Assembly: GCA_023265735.1 (NCBI GenBank)
Contig: JAHFSN010000147.1
Span: 1-6,010, forward strand
DNA length: 6,010 bases
Direction of reading: 5' to 3'
From: Spirochaetaceae bacterium
GTDB lineage: Bacteria; Spirochaetota; Spirochaetia; JABEVK01
The translations under genes and the position numbers were made by a program. Within the stretch, counting starts at the first letter, position 1. Each line of letters begins with the position of its first letter. This document shows positions 1 through 4,928 of the stretch, in pieces. Below the pieces are notes generated by a model that was given only the letters and a program-made list of their open reading frames with translations, did not search any database and was not told the origin of the DNA.

Positions 1-859
1 CGGCGGCGCCGGTGACCACCAGCACCGCGGTGGTTCCGAAGACGAGGCCCGGCACCTCACCGAACACAAAGAAGGCCATGATGCCAGCGAAGACGAACTG
101 ACAGAGGTTGAGCAGGCTCACGGTCTGAGCCCTCATGACCGTCATGGCCCAGTTGGCGATGGAGTGGCCGGCCAGGGTGGGTCCCAAGACGAGGCCGGCG
201 AGGCAGAGTCCGTCTGTCCAGGAAATCGGCTGCAACGGGTGCTCGAAGACTAGCGCCCACCCCAGGCAGAGGGCGCCCCCGGTGAGGTACAGCGGGACCA
301 GGTACGTGAAAAGCGCCCCAGGGCGGGCCCGGCGGCGGGCCAGCAGAATGTAGACCGCGTACAGCACCATGGCCACAAAGCACAGCCCGTCTCCGACCAG
401 ATGCTCGGGTGAGAAGTGATAGTCCCCGAGACCAAGGATCACCAGGCCACCCAGGGCCAGCACGGTTCCGGCAAGTTCCCTCTTCGTGGGCTTCTCGCGG
501 ACAAAGAACCAGGCGAGGAAGGGCATCACGAGGGGAACCATGTTCACCACCAGGGTCGCGTTCCCCGCCAGGGTGGCCCGGGCACCGGCGTTCCAGCTGA
601 TGAAATGCAGCCCGAGGAACACTCCGGGGACCAGGGATGGCCTCGCGGATTCCCAGAGACTCACCCGGGGTTCACGGCGCATCTCCTTCCGCCACAGGGG
701 GACCAGGATCAGCACGGCGATCAGCAGCCGACCCGCCGCCAGGGTAGCGGGAGCCAGGGTTGAAGCCTTGATCAGAAGGACGCTGGAGGCGGCCATCAGC
801 ACACCAAAGAGGGTGATCCCCACCTGGAGGGGAGTGGGCGATGTCCGGAGGGAGCTCAT
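1..859 (-). CDS. EamA/DMT-family permease (C-terminus cut by window edge)
   Basis: Reading leftward from the ATG at 859-857 gives 286 residues with no stop before the window edge. The protein is a run of hydrophobic segments in the two-repeat layout of drug/metabolite transporters (EamA, about ten membrane helices). Repeat 1 spans roughly residues 12-143 and includes 'HFISWNAGARATLAGNATLV' near 85-104. The second repeat starts at 'GDGLCFVAMVLYAVYILLAR' (about 156-175) and reaches 'FFVFGEVPGLVFGTTAVLVV' (263-282), the usual end of this family, so only about 10-20 residues should be missing. It is an inner-membrane exporter or metabolite transporter. The substrate cannot be read from sequence, and DMT members range from amino-acid exporters to nucleotide-sugar carriers. 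An in-frame TAG at 871-869 makes this the earliest ATG. There is no Shine-Dalgarno sequence in front of it; see the promoter entry at 866-894. Family assignment is confident, function unknown. Confidence 0.9.
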   Translation of the reverse strand, partial: MSSLRTSPTPLQVGITLFGVLMAASSVLLIKASTLAPATLAAGRLLIAVLILVPLWRKEMRREPRVSLWESARPSLVPGVFLGLHFISWNAGARATLAGNATLVVNMVPLVMPFLAWFFVREKPTKRELAGTVLALGGLVILGLGDYHFSPEHLVGDGLCFVAMVLYAVYILLARRRARPGALFTYLVPLYLTGGALCLGWALVFEHPLQPISWTDGLCLAGLVLGPTLAGHSIANWAMTVMRAQTVSLLNLCQFVFAGIMAFFVFGEVPGLVFGTTAVLVVTGAA

Positions 860-865
860 GGGGGT

Positions 866-894
866 ACACTAGCGACTCGGGTCCCTTTCGTCCA
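866..894 (-). promoter_or_regulatory. Candidate leaderless promoter of the EamA permease
   Basis: On the minus strand TGGACG (894-889, 4/6 match to TTGACA) is followed after exactly 17 bp by TAGTGT (871-866), which fits a TANNNT -10. Only six bases (ACCCCC) separate it from the ATG at 859, so transcription would start at or within a base or two of the start codon. The absence of any purine-rich ribosome site agrees with this. The -35 lies right next to the rubredoxin terminator T-tract. Each hexamer alone is weak; the spacing is the main support. Confidence 0.4.
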
Positions 895-896
895 GC

Positions 897-924
897 AAAA
901 AAAAGCCGGTCCCGAAGGACCGGC
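897..924 (-). terminator. Rho-independent terminator of rubredoxin (UUCG hairpin)
   Basis: On the minus strand a perfect 8-bp stem GCCGGTCC / GGACCGGC closes a TTCG tetraloop (924-905) and is followed at once by eight T residues (904-897). This is a complete intrinsic terminator. It lies 21 bases past the rubredoxin stop codon and ends that transcript before the EamA promoter begins. Confidence 0.95.
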
Positions 925-945
925 CATCCGCCGCTCCCCGAGGCC

Positions 946-1110
946 CTAGTCCTCGGAGGGAGAAAAGTCGTCCTTGGAAGCACCGCACATGGGACAAACC
1001 CAATCGTCGGGCAGGGCTTCGAAGGAGGTGCCCACTTCGATATCGTTGTCGGGGTCGCCGACTTCGGGATCGTAGATGTAGCCGCACACGTCGCACACGT
1101 ATTTCTGCAT
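946..1110 (-). CDS. Rubredoxin
   Basis: This encodes a 54-residue protein of standard rubredoxin length with both iron-binding knuckles: CDVCGY (Cys6, Cys9) and CPMCGA (Cys39, Cys42). The four cysteines hold a single iron. The aromatic and acidic core residues Y11, Y13, D14, P15, 'GDPDNDI', P34, D35 and W37 are in their family positions. It is a small cytoplasmic one-electron carrier, commonly serving oxygen or superoxide reduction and rubredoxin-dependent oxidoreductases in anaerobes; its partner is not in the window. I chose the ATG at 1110 because GGAGG (1119-1115) stands four bases before it and the product then begins MQKYVCDVC like other rubredoxins. An in-frame ATG at 1131 would add seven atypical residues and lacks a comparable ribosome site. 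The gene has its own promoter inside the end of the upstream gene and its own terminator. Confidence 0.97.
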   Translation of the reverse strand: MQKYVCDVCGYIYDPEVGDPDNDIEVGTSFEALPDDWVCPMCGASKDDFSPSED

Positions 1111-1163
1111 GTTTCCTCCAAAAGCCTTCATCCCACTAGGCGGGTGAAGACCGTACTGCCCAG

Positions 1164-1192
1164 ATTATAATGGTGGCAAGCCTAGGAGTCCA
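1164..1192 (-). promoter_or_regulatory. Rubredoxin promoter inside the end of the upstream gene
   Basis: On the minus strand TGGACT (1192-1187, 4/6 match to TTGACA) and a perfect TATAAT (1169-1164) are 17 bp apart. The -10 overlaps the TAA stop of the TIGR02757 gene. Initiation would fall near 1157, giving a leader of about 47 bases with the GGAGG site next to the rubredoxin ATG. Rubredoxin can therefore be transcribed independently of the genes upstream. Confidence 0.65.
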
Positions 1193-1950
1193 GTATTCCC
1201 AAGTGTGTTCTTGAATTCCATACCCGATCTGGTGATGGAGAAGTCGTATCGAAGGGGATCTTCGGGGCAAACGAGGCGCAGGGCCTCGGTGATTTCGAGG
1301 CAGGTGCGGCGGTCGGCCACCGTCCGCGACGTCAGACCCTGGGCCCGGGCCCATTGAAGCACGTGGGTATCCACCGGCATGAAGAGTTCTGAGGGGGCCA
1401 GGGCGGTCCAGCATCCCGGGTCGAGAGCGTCGCGGCGAACCGTCCAGCGCAGAAAGAGATTGACCCGCTTGAAGGCCCCTTGGGAACCTGCCTGGGGAAC
1501 CAGGATGCCCAGATCGGCCCCGGGCCGGTGGAAGAGCGCCGAGAAGGCTTCGAGGGCCGCCCAACCCTGGGCTTCCGTGGACAGCCACGCAGCCTCCAGG
1601 GACCCGTGGGTGCGGAGGAGGATGCCCAGGGAGTCCAGGAGCGCGGCCACCCTTCGCGACGAAAAGAAACGGTAGACAAAACCCTCGAGGCGGTCCGTCC
1701 AAGACCCTACCGAGGCCTCCCTCAATCGCTGGGCCACGGGCCGACCAATCCGAGCCAGGACATCGTTGCCAGCCTCCAGGGCCAGCGACGCCCTTCCGAT
1801 GGCCAAACAAGACGCCAGGAATGCGACAACTTCCCGGTCTTCGGGAAGGGCCTCATGGACGAGGAGGAGGGGATCAGTTCCCAGGAATCGGGGGTCGTGC
1901 CACGTCCGATAGAGCGCTTCGAGGCGCGGCTTCAGGGCTTCGGTCGGCAT
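1165..1950 (-). CDS. TIGR02757 (DUF2400) family protein
   Basis: The 261-residue product matches the conserved pattern of TIGR02757/DUF2400 proteins from one end to the other. It has an N-terminal 'LEALYRTWHDPRFLGTDPL' block (10-28), 'EVVAFLASCLAIGR' (40-53), 'GAFKRVNLFLRWTVRRD' (158-174), 'MPVDTHVLQWARAQGLT' (191-207), 'CLEITEAL' (217-224) and 'PEDPLRYDFSITRSG' (229-243). The P-V-D-T-H segment resembles the catalytic-aspartate segment of endonuclease III-type HhH-GPD DNA glycosylases, with Asp194 at the corresponding place. A DNA-repair-like role is an inference; I know of no established function for the family. Residues 244-261 form a tail beyond the usual end, and the rubredoxin promoter is encoded within it. 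The start at 1950 is needed to include the conserved N-terminal block, and it places the first 77 bases inside the glucosaminidase gene. The ribosome site (GGTGG close to the ATG) is weak, suggesting translational coupling. Confidence 0.9.
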   Translation of the reverse strand: MPTEALKPRLEALYRTWHDPRFLGTDPLLLVHEALPEDREVVAFLASCLAIGRASLALEAGNDVLARIGRPVAQRLREASVGSWTDRLEGFVYRFFSSRRVAALLDSLGILLRTHGSLEAAWLSTEAQGWAALEAFSALFHRPGADLGILVPQAGSQGAFKRVNLFLRWTVRRDALDPGCWTALAPSELFMPVDTHVLQWARAQGLTSRTVADRRTCLEITEALRLVCPEDPLRYDFSITRSGMEFKNTLGNTGLLGLPPL

Positions 1951-2503
1951 AGGCCACCATCCTCGACATCAGATCGACGAGCTTGTTTCCGTAGTCGGGA
2001 TCGGTGGCCCACGTTCCGCCCAGCTGCCAGGCGTTCACCGCCGAGGCCCGTTTCACGTACCCCAACCGAGGATTGATCGGCGTCCCGTTCAGGGGCAACG
2101 TGGTGGCGTAGTACTTCAGGTGCTGGATCTGGGCCCGAATCCCTAACCGAGGCGAGGCAAAGACCAGGCCCTTGTCGCCGCCATCGAGGGCTCCGAGGCC
2201 GGCAAAATTGTTCTGCCCGCTGCGGACCTGTCCCCCGAACTTGAGAAAGGACGTCTCCAGCAGCATCTGCGCAAAGGCCAGATCGGGGTTCACGCCCTCG
2301 AAGCTTCCCTCCTCGTCGTAGAGGAGCGAGTAGTTCAAAGCCGTGGCTAGGTCCACGGCTGGGTTCATGGCGTTGAGGAACGATGCCCTGACCTGCACAG
2401 GAACGACCGGCGACCCCATGACGGCAGGGTTGACCGGCACATCGCCCCCGAAGGACCCGGCGGCGAAGAGGCAACCAAAGAGGAAGAGAAACGGGGCGCG
2501 CAT
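1874..2503 (-). CDS. Secreted GH73-type glucosaminidase (peptidoglycan hydrolase)
   Basis: The 209-residue protein opens with a short export signal (MRAPFLFLFGCLFAAG, about residues 1-16). A lipoprotein reading at Cys11 (LFGC) is possible, but the hydrophobic stretch before it is short. Residues about 50-182 carry the glucosaminidase signature: 'VNPDLAFAQMLLETSFLKFG' (71-90) with the presumed catalytic Glu83, 'NNFAGLGA' (98-105), 'SPRLGIRAQIQHLKYYAT' (117-134) and 'YGNKLVDLMSRM' (171-182). The family cleaves the N-acetylglucosaminyl bond in peptidoglycan outside the cytoplasm, in cell separation or wall remodelling. I chose the ATG at 2503 because AGGA stands seven bases before it and a signal peptide follows directly. 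An in-frame TTG at 2539 would bury the signal behind 12 residues. The last 25 residues, rich in Pro, Ala and Ser, lie beyond the domain and overlap the next gene in another frame. Confidence 0.88.
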   Translation of the reverse strand: MRAPFLFLFGCLFAAGSFGGDVPVNPAVMGSPVVPVQVRASFLNAMNPAVDLATALNYSLLYDEEGSFEGVNPDLAFAQMLLETSFLKFGGQVRSGQNNFAGLGALDGGDKGLVFASPRLGIRAQIQHLKYYATTLPLNGTPINPRLGYVKRASAVNAWQLGGTWATDPDYGNKLVDLMSRMVAYADRSPEAAPRSALSDVARPPIPGN

Positions 2504-2555
2504 CAGGGTTCCTATCGGCAATTTCGGGCCGAAACACAAGGCGGGGGACAGAACC

Positions 2556-2942
2556 CTAGCCCTTCAGCGGGAAGAAATGGTCAAGGATTTGCTTCTCGGC
2601 CCGGAGAAAGGGAATGAGGTCGTTGAGCTTCACGAGCTGGAAGATTTCCACCAGCGGGGGGCTCACTTCGAAGAACACGAGGTCCCCGCCCTTGGCGCGA
2701 ACCTGCTTGGCTACCCCAATAAAGGCCCCAATTCCCGTGCTGTCGATGTACTTGAGCTCGGCAAGGTCGAATACGACCTTCTTCATTCCGCCCCCGATCA
2801 GGGTATTCATCAGGAGAACAAACTCCTCGCTGCCCTCGAGCACGAAATTCCCCGAAAGATGGAACCGATACACAAAACTCGCATTCAGGTCGTCGCGGTT
2901 CGTCACCCCGGGAGACCGGAGCAGATCCAATTTGTAGACCAC
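2556..2942 (-). CDS. STAS-domain protein, anti-sigma-factor-antagonist-like
   Basis: The 128-residue single-domain protein has the SpoIIAA/RsbV fold pattern. A beta-rich N-terminus (to about 35) leads to 'KKVVFDLAELKYIDSTGIGA' (54-73), whose Ser68 in D-S-T-G is the phosphorylation site in this family. 'GGDLVFFEVSPPLVEIFQLV' (85-104) and 'NDLIPFL' (107-113) follow. In partner-switching systems the unphosphorylated form binds an anti-sigma-factor kinase and frees the sigma factor. Other STAS proteins act in chemosensory or second-messenger routes, and no kinase or phosphatase partner lies in this window. Translation starts at GTG (2942-2940), supported by GAGGTG (2952-2947) four bases upstream. 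The gene leads a same-strand set: 52 bases separate it from the glucosaminidase, which itself overlaps the TIGR02757 gene. It diverges from rex across about 146 bases. Confidence 0.9.
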   Translation of the reverse strand: MVYKLDLLRSPGVTNRDDLNASFVYRFHLSGNFVLEGSEEFVLLMNTLIGGGMKKVVFDLAELKYIDSTGIGAFIGVAKQVRAKGGDLVFFEVSPPLVEIFQLVKLNDLIPFLRAEKQILDHFFPLKG

Positions 2943-2962
2943 GGATCACCTCAGTACTCCGG

Positions 2963-2991
2963 ATGGTATCATGAAAGACACCCCTGGCCAA
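2963..2991 (-). promoter_or_regulatory. Candidate promoter of the STAS gene set
   Basis: On the minus strand TTGGCC (2991-2986, 4/6 match) and TACCAT (2968-2963, 4/6 match) are 17 bp apart. A TG one base upstream of the -10 (TGATACCAT) gives an extended -10. Initiation would be near 2956, leaving a short leader that still contains the GAGGTG ribosome site. The call is modest because both hexamers are imperfect. Confidence 0.4.
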
Positions 2992-3027
2992 TCGATGGTC
3001 GGTTTTGGCCTTTGCACCGATTACGAC

Positions 3028-3056
3028 TTGTCAAACAGGCAATTGTGTCCTATATT
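3028..3056 (+). promoter_or_regulatory. rex promoter
   Basis: TTGTCA (3028-3033, 5/6 match) and TATATT (3051-3056, 5/6 match) are separated by exactly 17 bp. This is the best sigma-70-type pair in the window apart from the perfect -10 elements elsewhere. The predicted start is near 3063, giving a leader of about 26 bases that contains the candidate Rex operator. Confidence 0.7.
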
Positions 3057-3067
3057 GAACTGAGTTT

Positions 3068-3085
3068 TTGTGAATAGCAGTACAA
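3068..3085. promoter_or_regulatory. Candidate Rex operator (autoregulatory)
   Basis: The 18 bases TTGTGAATAGCAGTACAA match the length and layout of the known Rex operator, TTGTGAA-N4-TTCACAA. The left half-site is perfect. The right half keeps the outer ACAA but has AGT in place of TTC, so four of seven dyad pairs are preserved. The site begins about five bases after the predicted transcription start and ends three bases before the rex ATG. Bound Rex would block early elongation or promoter escape, and release by NADH would permit rex expression. Autoregulation by Rex is well established in other bacteria; here it is inferred. Confidence 0.55.
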
Positions 3086-3088
3086 TAA

Positions 3089-3769
3089 ATGAAAAACAGG
3101 TTGAATAAAGAGCTGGTCATTCGGCTCCTCAAATACCGACGCATCCTCAATCAGCTGAAGAACCTTGGTTTCGAGAAGGTCTTCTCGAACAACCTGGGCG
3201 ACGCCATCGGAGTAGCCCCTGCCCTGGTCCGCAAGGATTTCTCCTTGTTGGTGCTGGGCGGCAACAAGCGGGGCGGGTACAACATCGACTATCTGTCTGA
3301 ACAGCTCAACCGCATCTTGGGCAAGACCCGGGAGCAGAAGATCGTCATCGTCGGTATGGGGAAGATCGGCACGGCCATCGCCCAATACAAGGGGTTCCTC
3401 CAGGGGGACTTCGAAGTGGCGGCCGGTTTTGACGTTCGGGCGGTCGACGTGCCCCCGGGGCTGACCATGCCCATCCTCAGCCTCGAAGACCTGCCCGAGT
3501 ACGTGGCCAAGAACCATATTGAGGTGGCCATCTTGTCGGTTCCGGAAGACCAGGCCGCCGAGTGTCATCGCCTCCTCAAGGAAGCGGGAATCCGGGGACT
3601 TCTGAACTTCACGCCCGTCGAGTTGAAAACGACCCCGAATTGTATTATCCATAACATCAACATTGGAGTGGAGATCGAGAATCTCTTCTTCCAGGTGATC
3701 AAGAATGGACTGCCTCTCCATCTGGAGCTGGCGGATGGGGCCGGCTCCGAAGAGGACGACTCCGAATAG
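3089..3769 (+). CDS. rex: Redox-sensing transcriptional repressor Rex
   Basis: The 226-residue protein has the two-domain Rex layout. Residues 1-75 form a winged helix, with recognition-helix region 'VAPALVRKDFS' (42-52) and wing 'GGNKRGGYNIDYL' (57-69). A Rossmann domain starts at 'KIVIVGMGKIGTAIAQY' (84-100), with G89-x-G91-x-x-G94, and includes 'VAAGFD' (110-115), whose Asp115 sits where NAD ribose is bound. 'VAILSVPEDQAAE' (146-158) and the C-terminal swapping helix (about 187-208) follow. Rex binds operators when NADH/NAD+ is low and controls fermentative and respiratory genes. The usual 'RLPRYL' near the N-terminus is RLLKYR here (12-17). Residues 211-226 form an acidic tail ending in EEDDSE, longer than in typical 205-215-residue members. 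The ribosome site is poor, and the space before the ATG is taken by the candidate Rex operator. The SHOCT-like gene follows after eight bases. Confidence 0.96.
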   Translation: MKNRLNKELVIRLLKYRRILNQLKNLGFEKVFSNNLGDAIGVAPALVRKDFSLLVLGGNKRGGYNIDYLSEQLNRILGKTREQKIVIVGMGKIGTAIAQYKGFLQGDFEVAAGFDVRAVDVPPGLTMPILSLEDLPEYVAKNHIEVAILSVPEDQAAECHRLLKEAGIRGLLNFTPVELKTTPNCIIHNINIGVEIENLFFQVIKNGLPLHLELADGAGSEEDDSE

Positions 3770-3772
3770 GAG
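3768..3772 (+). promoter_or_regulatory. Shine-Dalgarno site that fixes a TTG start
   Basis: AGGAG begins within the TAG stop of rex and lies five bases before the TTG at 3778-3780. It supports the unusual TTG initiation codon of the next gene and indicates translational coupling to rex. Confidence 0.8.
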
Positions 3773-3777
3773 ACAGT

Positions 3778-4257
3778 TTGGACGCCGAAAAGACCCTCAA
3801 AATCCTCAAGATGGTTCAAGAGGGGTTTTTGACTCCTGAGCAGGGGCAACGGCTCATCTCCGAGCTGGAAGATGGGACGAGTCAACCCAAGGCCGAGGAT
3901 CCCGACGTGTTCAAGGTGGTGGAGGACGTGGGCCGGACCTTCGCCCATGGCTTTGAGACGCTGTTTGGCTTTGGACAGCAGGCCGTCAAAGACACCTTCG
4001 GCTTGGGTCCCCAGAACGTCGTCCTCAAGGTCCTCGACGCCGAGGGAACCCTGGAGCGCTATCAAGTGACGGTGCCCTACACGGTCTTCGCCACCCTCAA
4101 GCCCCTTCTCCTCCAGAAGCCCTCGGTCATCGTCCACCCCCTGCAGCAGATCGATTTCGCCGCCCTCTTTGAAAGTCTGGAAGCCGGTGGCACGGGACTC
4201 GTCTTCGAATACGTCGACAGGGCCCGAGATGACCGCCTCGAGGTCTGGGTCCGCTGA
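3778..4257 (+). CDS. SHOCT-like-domain protein of unknown function, rex operon
   Basis: This 159-residue cytoplasmic protein has no signal or membrane segment. Its first 31 residues ('LKILKMVQEGFLTPEQGQRL', 7-26, at the core) form the two-helix SHOCT-like motif often found at the N-terminus of YvlB/DUF2089-type proteins. Residues 32-78 are a variable linker with many Asp, Glu, Gly and Phe. Residues 81-159 resemble the beta-rich C-terminal module that follows such motifs: 'VVLKVLDAEGTLERYQVTVP' (81-100), a helix around 'IDFAALFESLEAGGTG' (125-140), and 'VFEYVDRARDDRLEVWVR' (142-159). This architecture is recalled from family patterns, and I can name no biochemical activity. It starts at TTG with a strong ribosome site overlapping the rex stop, so it is almost certainly co-transcribed with rex and under its control. 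A link to redox or envelope stress sensing is conjecture. Confidence 0.85.
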   Translation: MDAEKTLKILKMVQEGFLTPEQGQRLISELEDGTSQPKAEDPDVFKVVEDVGRTFAHGFETLFGFGQQAVKDTFGLGPQNVVLKVLDAEGTLERYQVTVPYTVFATLKPLLLQKPSVIVHPLQQIDFAALFESLEAGGTGLVFEYVDRARDDRLEVWVR

Positions 4258-4275
4258 ACCCCGCTCCGCCCGCCC

Positions 4276-4836
4276 TCATTCCACGATGCGGCGGGTGGGC
4301 AGCAGCCGGGCGTGGTAGAACCCTAGGGCCGAAAGGAAGGCCCGGTGGGCCGACCAGGGCGTGACGAGGCCGTAGGGGCCCTTAAGCCACCCCGAAGCCA
4401 CGGCGTCGTAGGCCAGAAGGTTGCGGAACCCCCTGTCCTTGGCCGACCTGACCGTGGTGTCCACGCACATCCAACCTATCATCCCCGCCCAGACCACCGT
4501 CTCGATGCCCTGACCCCGAAGCTGGGACTCAAGGTCCGTCCCCACGAAACTATTGGGATCGTCCTTCTCCACCACGGGTTCGGAGTCGAGGGGCCCGAGG
4601 GCCGGATGAAGTTCGGCGCCCTGGGTGCCGGGGAGGAGAAAGAAGGAGCCGGCCTTCCGGCTGATGTGGCGGATCCAGAAGACGGGAATCCCCTGGCGGC
4701 GCGCCCAGTCTCTGAGGCGGAGGGTTTGCCTGAGGGCGGCGTTGGCCCGAAAGAGGACGAAGCGTCCCCCGGGGAAGTAGTCGTTCTGAACGTCGATGAC
4801 GACGAGCGCCGTTCGGCGAGGATCGATGCTGTCCAT
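4276..4836 (-). CDS. Isochorismatase-family cysteine hydrolase
   Basis: The 186-residue length is typical of single-domain members. The catalytic triad is visible: Asp15 in 'ALVVIDVQNDYF' (10-21), Lys91 in 'VVEKDDPNSFVGTDL' (88-102) and Cys124 in 'WMCVDTTVRSAKDRGF' (122-137). Members hydrolyse amide, ester or vinyl-ether bonds via the cysteine (nicotinamidase, ureidohydrolase, isochorismatase and others), and the substrate here is unknown. The residues before the nucleophile are G-M-I-G-W-M-C, where close relatives often have G-M-M-T-H-M-C, so Thr and His are replaced by Gly121 and Trp122. This may alter substrate choice. The ATG at 4836 is preceded by AAGGAG (4848-4843) at six bases. The gene diverges from a GlxA-like regulator, a frequent pairing in which the regulator controls the hydrolase. 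I see no convincing promoter for it. It converges on the SHOCT-like gene with only 18 bases between stops and no evident terminator. Confidence 0.93.
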   Translation of the reverse strand: MDSIDPRRTALVVIDVQNDYFPGGRFVLFRANAALRQTLRLRDWARRQGIPVFWIRHISRKAGSFFLLPGTQGAELHPALGPLDSEPVVEKDDPNSFVGTDLESQLRGQGIETVVWAGMIGWMCVDTTVRSAKDRGFRNLLAYDAVASGWLKGPYGLVTPWSAHRAFLSALGFYHARLLPTRRIVE

Positions 4837-4886
4837 GGTGGTCTCCTTGATGTTCAGGCTACCAGGGCTCGAAACCGGTGGCCTCC

Positions 4887-4900
4887 TGTCACAGATGACA
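4887..4900. promoter_or_regulatory. Inverted repeat in the hydrolase/glxA divergent region
   Basis: TGTCA-CAGA-TGACA is a perfect 5-bp dyad with a 4-base centre. It lies in the 92-base gap between the two divergent start codons and covers the predicted -35 of the regulator gene. It is a reasonable operator for the GlxA-like regulator or another protein, but the arms are short and no protein is proven to bind. Confidence 0.35.
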
Positions 4901-4923
4901 AAATTTCTGATTTTTGCGACAAT
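4895..4923 (+). promoter_or_regulatory. Candidate leaderless promoter of the GlxA-like regulator
   Basis: ATGACA (4895-4900, 5/6 match to TTGACA) and GACAAT (4918-4923, 4/6 match to TATAAT) are exactly 17 bp apart. The ATG at 4929 follows the -10 after five bases, so the mRNA would begin at or next to the start codon. This fits the lack of any ribosome site. The -35 is one arm of the inverted repeat at 4887-4900. Confidence 0.4.
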
Positions 4924-4928
4924 TCCTC

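Noticed and set aside
1111..1131. Upstream ATG at 1131 as the rubredoxin start
   Set aside because: It adds MKAFGGN, absent from typical rubredoxins. The GGAGG site lies just before the inner ATG at 1110.
1480..2076. Plus-strand open frame of 198 codons opposite the TIGR02757 and glucosaminidase genes
   Set aside because: It is a shadow of two genes with clear family signatures. The product is Arg/Pro/Gly-rich and featureless.
2522..2534. Short inverted repeat (TTTCG-GGC-CGAAA) between the STAS and glucosaminidase genes
   Set aside because: It has a five-pair stem with a three-base loop and no T-tract on either strand, so it is too weak to call a terminator or operator.
3028..3035. Perfect TTGACA on the minus strand (3035-3030) as the STAS promoter -35
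   Set aside because: No acceptable -10 occurs 16-18 bp downstream on that strand. The sequence is better used as TTGTCA of the rex promoter on the other strand.
2343..3077. Plus-strand open frame of 244 codons opposite the STAS gene and reaching toward rex
   Set aside because: It covers the complement of the STAS gene and both promoters of the divergent region, with no motif of its own.
3050..3721. Minus-strand open frame of 223 codons opposite rex
   Set aside because: It mirrors rex almost exactly. Rex is unmistakable on the plus strand, and the antisense product has no recognisable motif or ribosome site.
4258..4300. Complementary C-rich and G-rich runs around the convergent stop codons, as a possible bidirectional terminator
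   Set aside because: The loop would be long, the pairing is driven by GC composition, and no T-tract follows on either strand.
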